Below are positions 1 to 8,293 of a DNA stretch of 46,380 bases, piece by piece (position 1 is the stretch's first letter; each line of letters begins with the position of its first letter). The stretch comes from Cystobacter ferrugineus (lineage in GTDB: Bacteria > Myxococcota > Myxococcia > Myxococcales > Myxococcaceae), in NCBI RefSeq assembly GCF_001887355.1, contig NZ_MPIN01000003.1, forward strand, positions 639,897 to 686,276. The letters are read 5' to 3'. Both the position numbers and the translations under genes were made by a program. The notes beneath the pieces were generated by a model. The model was given only the letters and a program-made list of their open reading frames with translations. It did no database searches and was not told the DNA's origin.

Positions 1-180
1 GCCCGCGTCGGTGTCCGTGTCGCCGGGAGCGCCCGCGTCGGTGTCCGTGTCGCCGGGAGCGCCCGCGTCGGTGTCCGTGTCGCCGGGAGCGCCCGCGTCG
101 GTGTCCGTGTCGCCGGGAGCGCCCGCGTCGGTGTCCGTGTCGCCGGGAGCGCCCGCGTCGGTGTCCGTGTCGCCGGGGGT
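1..180. repeat. 30-bp tandem repeat, six units in window
   Basis: Units begin at 1, 31, 61, 91, 121 and 151. The first five are identical base for base; the sixth (151-180) differs only at its end (gggggt instead of gggagc). The array probably continues beyond the left edge. The period is in frame, so unit gain or loss would lengthen or shorten the lipoprotein tail by 10 residues without breaking the frame. Confidence 0.95.
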
Positions 181-810
181 CTCCGTGTCGTCGGGAGTCA
201 GCGCGTAGGCCCACGCGTTGCCAGGAGTTCCCGTGTCACCCGTGCCCGCCGGCAAGCTCAAGGTGAGCGAGGACGGGTTCATCTCGAGACGGGGTCCCGT
301 GCCCGTACCGGTCAGGGAAATCCGGAGGGTCGGCTTCACCGGATCATCGCTGAAGATATGGAGGTATCCATCGAAAGGAGCGGGAGTGCGGGGGTTGAAC
401 TTCACCCGGAACGACAGACTCTGCCTGGCTTTCAGGGTAAAGGGCAGCGTCTGCGTCCCGGTCCCGCCGTCCGCATCACCGGTGATTTCCGTCACGACGA
501 ACGGGGCGGAGGTCTCGGCGAAGAAGATCTTTCGGGACTCCGTCTCGTGCTCGTTGAACACCGTGATCACCTGCTCGGCGCCCGTGCCACACACCCGCTG
601 AGCGGGGAAGCTCACGATGGGGACGTCGGGCGCGATGAGTCGCGACGGAGCCGTTCCGAGCTTCACCTCGAGGGGGGCCGCTTGGGCTGCCAGCGGGGCC
701 GCTTGGGCTGCCAGGGGAGTTTCGTCTCCGGGGGCCGAGGGGGGTGGAGATGGATCACATGCCGCGAGCAGGCACAGCGCCAGCACGGACAGGGACTGGA
801 TGCGTTTCAC
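1..810 (-). CDS. ASH-domain lipoprotein with C-terminal 10-residue tandem repeats (partial, runs off left edge)
   Basis: The reading frame is open from a GTG at 810-808 to the window edge, so the C-terminus is missing. An AAGAGGT-like ribosome site lies just upstream. The first 18 residues are a lipoprotein signal with lipobox LLAAC (Cys18), so an envelope-anchored protein is expected. A short duplicated PLAAQAA spacer follows. A beta-rich domain (about residues 50-190) then has the pattern of ASPM/SPD-2/Hydin-type 'choice-of-anchor' modules, with FRVKFNPRTPAPFDGYLHI and LRISLTGTGTGP as recognisable pieces. The tail is an Asp/Thr/Gly-rich repeat of the unit APGDTDTDAG, six copies of which are inside the window. 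The gene follows tssJ after 39 bases on the same strand and could be cotranscribed with it, but ASH proteins are common in myxobacteria and need not belong to the secretion system. The Asp-rich repeats might bind calcium; that is a guess. Confidence 0.8.
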   Translation of the reverse strand, partial: MKRIQSLSVLALCLLAACDPSPPPSAPGDETPLAAQAAPLAAQAAPLEVKLGTAPSRLIAPDVPIVSFPAQRVCGTGAEQVITVFNEHETESRKIFFAETSAPFVVTEITGDADGGTGTQTLPFTLKARQSLSFRVKFNPRTPAPFDGYLHIFSDDPVKPTLRISLTGTGTGPRLEMNPSSLTLSLPAGTGDTGTPGNAWAYALTPDDTETPGDTDTDAGAPGDTDTDAGAPGDTDTDAGAPGDTDTDAGAPGDTDTDAGAPGDTDTDAG

Positions 811-849
811 CTGGTACCTCTTGAGTGGATGATGAATCGGATGGGCGGG

Positions 850-1353
850 TCAGGATTTGGCGGGCGTGGGCAGGGCGGGCGGAGCAGCGGGCGCGGGCGG
901 GGCGGGTGCTCCGGAGGGTGGCGCCTTGGTGCCTTCCTTGGAGGGTTGCGCGGTGGACGTCCCCGTCTGGATGCGGCCCTCGCTCAGCTCGACATCGAGC
1001 GAAGGGGGAAGGGGAGTGCCGAGGAAGGACTGCCAGTTGCCGTCCGGAGCGGTGAAGAGGAAGGAGACGGCCAGGCAGGAGTCCGAGGGAACCTTCACCT
1101 GGAGCCGCCGCAGCGTGCCCGGGTAGATGATCTCCGAGTGGATCAGGTTTGGATCCGTCTGGACGATGCGGGCGGAGACCTCGGCGTAGGACTCGGCGGC
1201 GTACTGCTTGGGGTCCACCTTGCGCACGAGCATGTAGAGGGGGCGGCCCTGGTTGGTGCCAGGGGGCGCCTTGATGCGCAGCTGGAGCGTGGCCGGCTGG
1301 CAGGCGGCGAGCAGCAGCGGCATGACGGAGTAGAACAGGAGCTGGAGTTTCAT
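850..1353 (-). CDS. tssJ: T6SS outer-membrane lipoprotein TssJ
   Basis: A 167-residue lipoprotein with signal MKLQLLFYSVMPLLLAACQP (lipid-modified Cys18). TssJ anchors the TssJLM membrane complex of the type VI secretion system to the outer membrane by binding the periplasmic end of TssM. The body (about 20-130) is a small beta-sandwich-like sequence with the TssJ-style segment NQGRPLYMLVRKVD near its start. The last 40 residues are a Pro/Ala-rich low-complexity tail, longer than usual for the family. The ATG overlaps the tssM stop (ATGA), indicating translational coupling. Longer in-frame starts upstream lie inside tssM and lack the signal peptide, so they were rejected. Family assignment rests on lipoprotein status, length, the RPLYMLVRK motif and position directly after tssM. 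Confidence 0.85.
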   Translation of the reverse strand: MKLQLLFYSVMPLLLAACQPATLQLRIKAPPGTNQGRPLYMLVRKVDPKQYAAESYAEVSARIVQTDPNLIHSEIIYPGTLRRLQVKVPSDSCLAVSFLFTAPDGNWQSFLGTPLPPSLDVELSEGRIQTGTSTAQPSKEGTKAPPSGAPAPPAPAAPPALPTPAKS

Positions 1354-4300
1354 TGCGGCACCTCCCGGAAAGGAGTCCAGGGCTCGCCCTTGAGCCCGAA
1401 GCGGATCTCCATCGCGTATTGGGTGTTCCCGTCGCTTCGTCCAAGCAGGCGCCACAGCCGTTGCTGGTCCTTGGAGGGCACGGACGCCTCGAGCAGGCGG
1501 AAGCAGCTCCAGGCCGAGCGCGTCTTCTCCAGCGAGCCGTACTGGATGGACTTCTGCTCGGGCGAGCGCATCTCCAGCACGAGCGAGGCGGTCTGTTGAT
1601 CCCACCACTCGAGCGGGAAGCCCTGCCAGGCGGGGCTCTGGTTGTAGGCGAAGGCCGCGGTCCTGCCACACTTGAGCGAGCCCAGGGTGACGAAGCTGCC
1701 AGGGGTGGGCGCGGCGGGCAGGGGCAGGGGCATGACCTGGAGCATGAGCGGGCGGGGGCGGCCCTCGGCGTCCCAGAGCACCCGGGACAGCCGGGACAGC
1801 CGGCTGAGCGTGGACAGCAGGTTCTCGGGCAGGCTGAGCCGCTCGCGCAGCGCTCCGCGTACCACCCACTCCGTGCCCCGCTCCTCGCACACGGGGCTGA
1901 TCACCCGCTCCACGAAGGACCACAGCACTCCGTCCTGACGGCGGAGGATCTCCAGATCACCCGGCTCCACCTCCTGGGTGGATTGGGGGTTGAACGGGTA
2001 GCTGTCCATCAGGGGCCGCAGCATGCGTGCCCAGGTGCCGTCCCACTGCTGTCGCAGGGTCTGCTCGACCTCCTGCTGTCCCATCTCCTGCACCGCGAGG
2101 AAGGGCTGGCGGAAGGGCTGGCGCAGCTCGCCGATGATGCCCTGCTGATCCAGCCACGCATCCACCTTGCGCAGGTAGGAGTTGTCCTCCTCGAGCATCA
2201 TCGAGAAGGCGATCCGCCCCAGGGGGGTGAGCATCTCCGTGAGCCGCGCGGCGCCGCCCCCCGGCTTGCCGGGAGGGGCCGCCTCCGCGGGAGCAGGCAC
2301 GGCGCGTGAGCCGCCCCGGGCCACGAGCTCGTCGGACATCTGCGCCACCAGGGCCCGGTAGGGATTGAGGAGGGCGTAGTTGCCGCTCTCGTCCGGCTTC
2401 ATGACCTGCACGATGGGCTTGAAGGGCGCCACGGCGTTGCGCAGGGACTCGTAATAGGCCCCCTCGAGCGGCTCGAGGTTGGCGCCCCTGGCCACCTCGC
2501 GCAGCATGTCCACCAGATCCGAGGAGGGCTGGGTGAGGCGCGACAGCTCCGCGGAGAGCAGGCTGGAGGTGGGCGCGTTGAAGCGGTAGTTGTTCGCGCG
2601 CTGGAAGAGGCGCTGGCGGTAGCGCAGCGCGAATTGGTCCACCTGGCGGCGCACCTGCTCCTGCCGCTGCGAGACCTCCTCCACGGGTAGATCGGCGTTC
2701 TTCAGCCGCTGGGTGAACTCGTCCACCAGGGGACGGATGCGGTTGTCGAAGGCGAGCCGCTCCTCGGACACGGAGGAAGCCCCGGAGGCCAGCTCCTCGC
2801 TCCGGACGGTGCCGAAGGGCAGGCGTCCCGTCCGCGCGTAGTGGCGCAGGATCGCCTGGTGCATCTCGCGCGAGCTGTCCCGCGGGAAGAACTTGAGCGA
2901 GCCCAGCGTCACCGTCACCTCGAAGGGACCCTTGGTGGAGGCGCCTGGCTGCCACACCCCGTCACGCACGAGCAGCTCGGCCACGCTCATCTTCTGCTCG
3001 GCCTTGAGGCCCGCGTAGACCTCTTCCTCCATGCGCAACAGGGCGGAGAGCACCTCGCGGTGCTTGTTCATCCACTCCACCACCTGGAGCGTGGAGGACA
3101 CGCCCTTGAAGCGGCTCATGTCCACGCGGGCCTGGGAGGCCTTGAGCAGATCGAGCGCGCGCGGCAGGGAGGCGAAGATGGCGCTGTCGTCCAGCCAGGC
3201 CTGCAGCCGCAGCCGCTCTTCCTGCATCGACTCCAGCTCCGCGTTGAGCCGCTCCACCGGCCACGGCTCCATGGCCTGGTCGTTCAGGAACTGCTGCAAC
3301 CGCTTGAGGTGGGCTTGCCAGGGCGCGAGCTGGCCGTCGAAGGTGAAGGGCTCGGGGAAGGGCCAATGGGCCCAGGACGCCTCCGCCGTGGTGGGCGCCT
3401 GCCAGGGCTTGTCACTGATGACGACGTAGTCTCCCACCAGGGACTCGACCAGGTTGACGGCGGTGAGCCAGGAGCGCCCGGCCTCGAGCGGAGCGGCCTC
3501 GGACGTGGCGGCTTCCTCCTGCTGCTGGCCGACGAAGCTCCACGCGCGCCGGTTGTGCAGGCTCGAGAGGACGAACTGGCCGAGCGGCTCCTCGCGAGAG
3601 GCATGGAGGGCGGCCAGCATGAAGACGACCTGCTCGGGACGGCACGAGTCGGGCTTCTGGTGGCAGTGCTCGAGGGCGGGGCGCAGGTGGGCTTCCCGGA
3701 TGCCGCGCGTCAGCCGCTGGCGCAGGTTCTCTCGCGCCTCGGTGAAGCTGTAGGGCAGCAGGGGCCAATAGCTCGTCGCCCGCCACATCGCGTCCATGGC
3801 CTGGCCGGCGGCGAGCACCTGATCCTGCACCACGCTGCCGGATACCTCCTGGCCCTGTGCGCGCATGCGATGCACGGTGTCCTCGAAGCGCCCCACCTTT
3901 TCCTGGGCCTGGGACAGCCGCCAGGAGAAGAAGGAGTAGGAGGCCAGCATGGGCAGGCTGCACACCGCGGCCAGCAACGCACAGCGCTTGAGGTGGGTCC
4001 TCAGGTAGCGCTGGCGCAGCAGCTGGGCATCGTGCACCTCGCTGGTGACGCAGAGCACTCCGGCCGCGCGCGACGTGGGCGAGGACAGGTACACCCGCGA
4101 CAGCCTGGGCGCGAAGGCGAGCGCTCCGCCCTCGAGCATCGCGGTGGAGAAGCGCGCCAGGGCCTCGAAGGGACGGTGGCCCTGGGAGTAGAAGCGCTCC
4201 AGGCGCTCGAAGGATTCCACCGGCAGCGCGGTCAGGCCCAGGGCGAGGTACTTCTCCTGCGCCTGCAGCAGCGAGGCCAGCCGTCCCTCCTCGCCACGAG

Positions 4301-5015
4301 GAGGCAGCTCGAAGGACAGCGGCACCCGGTGGTCGTGAAGCAGCCGCGCGAATTCCTCGAAGCCCTCCAGCACGTCCATGTGCGTCAGACACAGGCGTGT
4401 CTCCACGGGGGCGCCGCGCACCTCGGCGAGCAGGTTGAGCTTGCCGCGCAGCAGTTGCGCGGTGCGCCGCACCTCGTCGAGGGGCGTGTCCGACAGCCAC
4501 CGCATGTCGAGCACGACGATGGCCAGCGCGGACTGCCCCTGGTTGAAGGAGTCCTTCCACAACCGTTGCAGGGCCCGGCGCGCCTGCGGCGTGTCATCCT
4601 CGAGCAGCGGCGCCGACACCTCCTGCACCACGGTGTCCGGCCCGAGGTAGATCTGCAGCAGCGAGTCGCTCGTGTGGCTGGGCAGGAAGTGGTGGGCCTG
4701 CCGCTGCCAGTCCACGTCCAGGACGATGAGCTTGGACTTGCCGCTGCCGGCGGGTCCGAGCACCACCGCGCCGGGCAGGTCCTTCACGGCGACGCGGTGC
4801 CTCAACGGCAGCGCGGCGAGGAAGTGCTGGCGGATGCGCCGCAGCCGGTTGCGCGGCATGGGTGGAGGGGCGCCCGGGTTGGAGGCGCTCTGTTGCCGCC
4901 GCGCGCGCAGCCACAACACGAGCGGTATCAGGATGGCGATCACCGCCAGCCCGAGGACGAACCACTTCTTGTACGGCTCCGGAACGAGTGCCGGGAGCTT
5001 GCGGAGTGTCTCCAT
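1350..5015 (-). CDS. tssM: T6SS inner-membrane complex protein TssM (IcmF family)
   Basis: A 1221-residue protein, typical length for TssM/IcmF. It spans the inner membrane and forms the trans-envelope channel with TssL and TssJ. A first hydrophobic helix lies at about 18-38, followed by a cytoplasmic NTPase-like domain with a Walker A motif GPAGSGKS at residues 87-94. A second hydrophobic segment lies at about 342-362 (LLAAVCSLPMLASYSFFSW), and a long periplasmic alpha-helical/beta region makes up the rest. The intact P-loop suggests nucleotide binding, which is not conserved in every TssM. It starts one base inside the stop of the preceding small gene (TAATG) and ends in an ATGA overlap with tssJ, so the arm is a tight operon. 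No frameshift is seen. Confidence 0.95.
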   Translation of the reverse strand: METLRKLPALVPEPYKKWFVLGLAVIAILIPLVLWLRARRQQSASNPGAPPPMPRNRLRRIRQHFLAALPLRHRVAVKDLPGAVVLGPAGSGKSKLIVLDVDWQRQAHHFLPSHTSDSLLQIYLGPDTVVQEVSAPLLEDDTPQARRALQRLWKDSFNQGQSALAIVVLDMRWLSDTPLDEVRRTAQLLRGKLNLLAEVRGAPVETRLCLTHMDVLEGFEEFARLLHDHRVPLSFELPPRGEEGRLASLLQAQEKYLALGLTALPVESFERLERFYSQGHRPFEALARFSTAMLEGGALAFAPRLSRVYLSSPTSRAAGVLCVTSEVHDAQLLRQRYLRTHLKRCALLAAVCSLPMLASYSFFSWRLSQAQEKVGRFEDTVHRMRAQGQEVSGSVVQDQVLAAGQAMDAMWRATSYWPLLPYSFTEARENLRQRLTRGIREAHLRPALEHCHQKPDSCRPEQVVFMLAALHASREEPLGQFVLSSLHNRRAWSFVGQQQEEAATSEAAPLEAGRSWLTAVNLVESLVGDYVVISDKPWQAPTTAEASWAHWPFPEPFTFDGQLAPWQAHLKRLQQFLNDQAMEPWPVERLNAELESMQEERLRLQAWLDDSAIFASLPRALDLLKASQARVDMSRFKGVSSTLQVVEWMNKHREVLSALLRMEEEVYAGLKAEQKMSVAELLVRDGVWQPGASTKGPFEVTVTLGSLKFFPRDSSREMHQAILRHYARTGRLPFGTVRSEELASGASSVSEERLAFDNRIRPLVDEFTQRLKNADLPVEEVSQRQEQVRRQVDQFALRYRQRLFQRANNYRFNAPTSSLLSAELSRLTQPSSDLVDMLREVARGANLEPLEGAYYESLRNAVAPFKPIVQVMKPDESGNYALLNPYRALVAQMSDELVARGGSRAVPAPAEAAPPGKPGGGAARLTEMLTPLGRIAFSMMLEEDNSYLRKVDAWLDQQGIIGELRQPFRQPFLAVQEMGQQEVEQTLRQQWDGTWARMLRPLMDSYPFNPQSTQEVEPGDLEILRRQDGVLWSFVERVISPVCEERGTEWVVRGALRERLSLPENLLSTLSRLSRLSRVLWDAEGRPRPLMLQVMPLPLPAAPTPGSFVTLGSLKCGRTAAFAYNQSPAWQGFPLEWWDQQTASLVLEMRSPEQKSIQYGSLEKTRSAWSCFRLLEASVPSKDQQRLWRLLGRSDGNTQYAMEIRFGLKGEPWTPFREVPQ

Positions 5016-5395
5016 TACGCGGTCCTCCCGCTGGCGGCAGAGGGGCGGCGTGCGCGCGCGGAGCGCTGCAGCGCCTCGAGGATGTCTTCCAGGGAGTCCA
5101 TGAGCTGGGCGAGCCGGGTGCGGTGGGCCTCCTGCTGCGCGGGCGGTAGCTGCCGGCCTCCGGCGGTGGGGTAGAGCGCCGTCAGGCCCCGCCGCAACTC
5201 GGCCAGCAACGGCTCCACGCCCGCGCGCAGCGGGCCGAGCTCGGTATCGATGCGCCGCTCGAGATCGCGCAACAGGGTCGCGGTCGGCTCCGAGGGGCCC
5301 TGGTCGGGCAGGTGGGAGTTTCCGCTGGGGGGGGACACCTGCTTCGAGGTGCTCGGGGCGCGCTCGCTCCGGATCGTCACGGTGGCTTCCTTCAT
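5015..5395 (-). CDS. Small unknown protein inside the tssL-tssM operon
   Basis: A 126-residue soluble, charged protein without signal peptide or membrane segment. The first 40 residues look disordered (Ser/Pro/Gly-rich). The remainder is predicted helical with heptad-like Leu spacing, for example LLRDLERRIDTELGPLRAG and RLAQLMDSLEDILEALQRSA, so a helical bundle or coiled coil is likely. The tail is basic. I do not recognise the family and no standard Tss name fits. The start at 5395 lies 11 bases after the tssL stop. The stop overlaps the tssM start (TAATG), so it is translationally coupled to tssM and very likely real. By position it may be an accessory of the membrane complex; that is inference from context only. 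Confidence 0.7.
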   Translation of the reverse strand: MKEATVTIRSERAPSTSKQVSPPSGNSHLPDQGPSEPTATLLRDLERRIDTELGPLRAGVEPLLAELRRGLTALYPTAGGRQLPPAQQEAHRTRLAQLMDSLEDILEALQRSARARRPSAASGRTA

Positions 5396-5406
5396 GGGGC
5401 GCAGAC

Positions 5407-6045
5407 TCAGTTGGACGTCCACCACAGGAGCAGCTGCAGCCCCAGCAGGCCGATGCCGGTGGCGGCGTAGTAGCGGACGGGGAACGCGTAGAGCAGCGGC
5501 CTCTCGCTCGCGGCCGCCGTGGCCGGTGCAGGGGCGGGCTCCACGGTGATGATGCGGGCCGCCAGCCGCTGCTTGTACTCGCGCAGCTTGGCGGTATTGC
5601 CCGGGTAGCGGCCGGAGAAGCCGGCGGTGAGACAGAAGTGCAGCAGCTCGAAGAGGAGCGGCGGGGTGCCCGGCTGATTCAGCCGCTGGTCCGCCAGCTC
5701 GAAGAAGAGGTCTCCGCCTCCCTCCTGCCCCAGGAGCCGGTACTGCAGCAGCGGCCACTCGGTCTGCTCGGCCTCGGCCAGACGCCGCAGCACCAGCTCA
5801 TCCACCAGGTAGATGAAGGGCTTGAGCGCATCCTCCACCTCCTCGGTGCGGTAGTGGGCGCCCAGTTCGGCCCGCAGGTTCTCCACGGCCCCGAGCAGCT
5901 GGGTCTGCAACTGCTGGAGTGCCGCGGGTCCGACGAGCAGCTGCGATTCCGCCGCCTCGGGCAGCTCGGCCGGCAGCCACTGATCCAGCAGCCCCCGCAC
6001 CTGACGGTACACCTTGAAGACGATCTGCCAGTGTTCGAGTTTCAT
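5407..6045 (-). CDS. tssL: T6SS inner-membrane protein TssL (DotU family)
   Basis: A 212-residue protein of the short TssL type (no C-terminal peptidoglycan-binding domain). The cytoplasmic helical domain carries the DotU hallmarks KPFIYLVDELVL (about residue 75), LGQEGGGDLFFE and FCLTAGFSGRYPGNT. A single C-terminal hydrophobic anchor at about 190-209 (GIGLLGLQLLLWW) makes it a tail-anchored inner-membrane protein. It partners TssM and docks the baseplate. It lies 9 bases after the short spike gene and 11 bases before the small unknown gene, on the same strand, in one operon. Confidence 0.95.
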   Translation of the reverse strand: MKLEHWQIVFKVYRQVRGLLDQWLPAELPEAAESQLLVGPAALQQLQTQLLGAVENLRAELGAHYRTEEVEDALKPFIYLVDELVLRRLAEAEQTEWPLLQYRLLGQEGGGDLFFELADQRLNQPGTPPLLFELLHFCLTAGFSGRYPGNTAKLREYKQRLAARIITVEPAPAPATAAASERPLLYAFPVRYYAATGIGLLGLQLLLWWTSN

Positions 6046-6053
6046 GGGAGTCC

Positions 6054-6653
6054 CTAGCCCAGCTTCACGAGAGAGCCGCTCACGCTGGTGATGGAGCCCT
6101 TCAGCTCCGCGACGCCGGAGGACTCGAGGCCGAGTTGCCCCTGGGCGGCCACCTTGATGAGGGGGGCCTCCAGCTCCGCCTGGGCCTTGCCGCTGAACTT
6201 GAGCGTCATCGCCTCCAGAGCCATCTCCCCGGCCGGGGCGGCGAGTTGTGCCTGCTGTCCCTCGAGCACGAGCTTCCCGGTGGCCTTCACCTGGACGTTG
6301 GCGTTGGAGGACAGCGCGGCGTCCCCGGTGGCCTTCTGGGTGAGCTTCGCGCCGGAGGTGAGTGTCATGTCCTGGGTGCTCTCGAGCTGGAGCGCCTGCT
6401 GGCTCTTCCAGGCCGAGTCCTTCTTGGATTCGAGGGTGATGGTGTCGGCTTCCACGCTGAATGCCTTGCAGCGCAGGGTGATGCCGTCGGCCTTCTGGAC
6501 GACGGTGCTCGTGTCCGAGGAACTCTTCACTTCCAGGGTGATGGCCTTGCCATCGAGCGTGATGGTCTGCGTGAGCTGGCCATCGGGATCCTCGACCTTG
6601 AGGGTCAGGCCCTTTTCATGATCCATCTCGAGGGTGCAGATGAGCTTGCCCAT
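6054..6653 (-). CDS. Stand-alone T6SS beta-helical spike (needle) protein, short VgrG type
   Basis: A 199-residue protein made almost entirely of short alternating polar/hydrophobic beta repeats rich in Ser, Thr, Gln, Lys and Gly, such as ADGITLRCKAFSVEADTITL and SSGVAELKGSITSVSGSL. This is the pattern of the triple-stranded beta-helix of VgrG/gp5 (DUF2345-like). It has no gp27-like or OB-fold domain. The Francisella pathogenicity-island VgrG is likewise a short needle-only protein and, as I recall it, ends in a similar LKGS.T..G motif. The gene sits between tssK and tssL in the leftward operon, whereas the remaining VgrG domains are in a separate gene at 14272-15888. I infer that this protein forms the needle at the tip of the Hcp tube. 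An accessory adhesin-like role is possible but less likely given the context. Confidence 0.75.
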   Translation of the reverse strand: MGKLICTLEMDHEKGLTLKVEDPDGQLTQTITLDGKAITLEVKSSSDTSTVVQKADGITLRCKAFSVEADTITLESKKDSAWKSQQALQLESTQDMTLTSGAKLTQKATGDAALSSNANVQVKATGKLVLEGQQAQLAAPAGEMALEAMTLKFSGKAQAELEAPLIKVAAQGQLGLESSGVAELKGSITSVSGSLVKLG

Positions 6654-6689
6654 GACGCCCCGTCCTAGCCTCGCGCCCCTCGCGCCATG

Positions 6690-7943
6690 TCAGGCCCGCC
6701 GCCAGAAGAGGAAGACCTGGGCGCCCACGAACGCGGGGGTGTCGGAGAAGGCGATCCCGTCCTCGCGCACGGCGGCCTGCCACTCCTCGTTCTCGGGGGT
6801 GAGCTGGTACCAGTCGATGTCCGCGTCGAAGGAGTGGGGGAAGGACGGATAGGGCACGTGGCGGTAGGGAATGCCCTTGAGGGCCTGGCGCCGCACCACG
6901 GACAGACGCAGTGGGCTCGCCAACCTCACGCCCTCCATCGAGCGGGGCTTGTCGCGCTCGTGGCGCCGCACCAGCAGGTAGAAGTCATTGGGGGCCGGCT
7001 TGTCCTGGGGCAGGGGCGAGAGCTGGAAGCGCCCATTGCGCAATTCGAAGGGCCGGTAGGAGCGCTGGCTCGTCTGCGGCCGGAAGCCGCGCTCGAGCAG
7101 CTCCATCCACCGCAGCAGGCCCGGGCCCGGCTCCTCGTGGATGTAGGGGGGCAGCTCCTCCTCCGGCTCCGCCTCCAGGTAGCAGCACGTCTCGAAGTAG
7201 AGCCGGCGCAGGGCCTCGAAGAGGTGGTAGGTGGGCGGGTAGATGCCATGACGCATGTCCACCCGCAGCGCCTGGAGCTGGCGCACCGCGCACAGGGCCC
7301 GCCGGGCATTGGAGAGCCGATCACCGCGCACGTAGCCGTCGCGGATGGAGGTGCGCAGCTGGCCGTGGGCCTGCTCCAGCAACCCATCCATCTGGGTGAA
7401 CAACTCCGCGAGGAAGGGGTGCGGCCCCACCTGGAGCAGCGGGGGGAGCTGCTCTCGCGAGAGCCGCCACTGCCCGTGCTCGTCCCGAGCGAGCCCTGCC
7501 AGCGCCAGCGAGCTGATCATCCCGTCCACCACTGGCTCCGCGGACAGCTCCAGCACGTGCAGGGCGCGCTCCAGATCGGGCGGATCCTCCGCGTACAGGG
7601 AGAGTCCATCGGCGCCACGCGTCTCGCGCAGCAGGTGCAGGTACACGGTGAGCCGTGAGCGTCCCGTCTCCTCCAGGGAGAAGGGCGCCACGGTGGCGTT
7701 GCCGGGCACCTCCACCAGGTAGCCACCCGGCAGCACCGCGCTCAGCGAGGACAGGGCCAGCGTCCCCTCGGCCAGCAGGATCGGGTTGAGCTCGAGCGCC
7801 CCGATTCCCAGCAATGGCAGACCCGAGAGGCGGGCGTACCGCTGGGCCTCACCCAGCAGGGCTCCCTCCTGCGCACGGAAGTGATCGGGCAGCAGCGTCT
7901 GCCCTACCTGCCAGCGGACCCGGGCGAGCTTGTGTGGCTCCAT
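6690..7943 (-). CDS. tssK: T6SS baseplate protein TssK
   Basis: A 417-residue protein, close to the usual TssK length. The N-terminus has the family signature of a Trp/Gly followed by LLPDHF (VRWQVGQTLLPDHFRAQE), as in the classical W.EGMLLPPHHFQ. TssK is the trimeric linker that joins the TssEFG baseplate wedge to the TssLM membrane complex. The central helical region (about 170-270) and C-terminal beta domain fit the family. It is the first gene of the leftward arm, with the 350-base divergent region upstream and the spike gene 36 bases downstream. Start taken as the ATG at 7943 just inside the intergenic region. Confidence 0.92.
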   Translation of the reverse strand: MEPHKLARVRWQVGQTLLPDHFRAQEGALLGEAQRYARLSGLPLLGIGALELNPILLAEGTLALSSLSAVLPGGYLVEVPGNATVAPFSLEETGRSRLTVYLHLLRETRGADGLSLYAEDPPDLERALHVLELSAEPVVDGMISSLALAGLARDEHGQWRLSREQLPPLLQVGPHPFLAELFTQMDGLLEQAHGQLRTSIRDGYVRGDRLSNARRALCAVRQLQALRVDMRHGIYPPTYHLFEALRRLYFETCCYLEAEPEEELPPYIHEEPGPGLLRWMELLERGFRPQTSQRSYRPFELRNGRFQLSPLPQDKPAPNDFYLLVRRHERDKPRSMEGVRLASPLRLSVVRRQALKGIPYRHVPYPSFPHSFDADIDWYQLTPENEEWQAAVREDGIAFSDTPAFVGAQVFLFWRRA

Positions 7944-8293
7944 GGCGCTCTCTCAATGCCTTTCAAGCCGAAGTGCTTGAAGTTGCAAGTGGATTCTCGA
8001 TCCAAAACCAGAACGAAACGTCAAGAACCGTATAGAGGCCTCGCAATCGCGTCAAGGGACGCTCCAGGCTTGCTTTGTATGGTCATCAATGGCTGCTCAA
8101 ATGATGCCATTTGGAAGGTAGGGCCTGGGTCCTTTCGTTCGATTGCTGGTCTGGCTGATTGTGTTTATCCGCGGGCGGGCGGCCAGACATGCCGGGGGGG
8201 TGTCTTGCAATTGACGTTTGACATGGGTTAACAGTTTGGCCCGAGGTGTGGCGGGCTGCCGCATCCTCGAAATGCCTTTCACCGGGGGCGCCC
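7944..8293. promoter_or_regulatory. Divergent promoter region between the two T6SS arms
   Basis: This 350-base gap separates tssK (leftward) from tssB (rightward) and is visibly richer in A+T than the flanking genes, as expected for a shared regulatory region. For tssB the best sigma-70-like match I can find is TTGCAA near 8206 with TTAACA 17 bases further on, but it is weak. I searched by eye for a sigma-54 GG-N10-GC pair, which drives many T6SS loci, and found no convincing one. A small GTG-started extension of tssB (from 8246) is possible but has no better ribosome site. Confidence 0.5.

Noticed and set aside
1-180. CRISPR-like array
   Set aside because: Repeats are directly adjacent with no spacers and lie in a coding frame.
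2841-5174. Plus-strand open frame of 777 codons opposite tssM
   Set aside because: tssM has clear motifs over the same stretch; this translation is Leu/Arg/His-rich without domains.
7944-8293. Sigma-54 promoter for the T6SS arms
   Set aside because: No GG and GC pair with ten-base spacing and the flanking consensus was found; near matches have wrong spacing.
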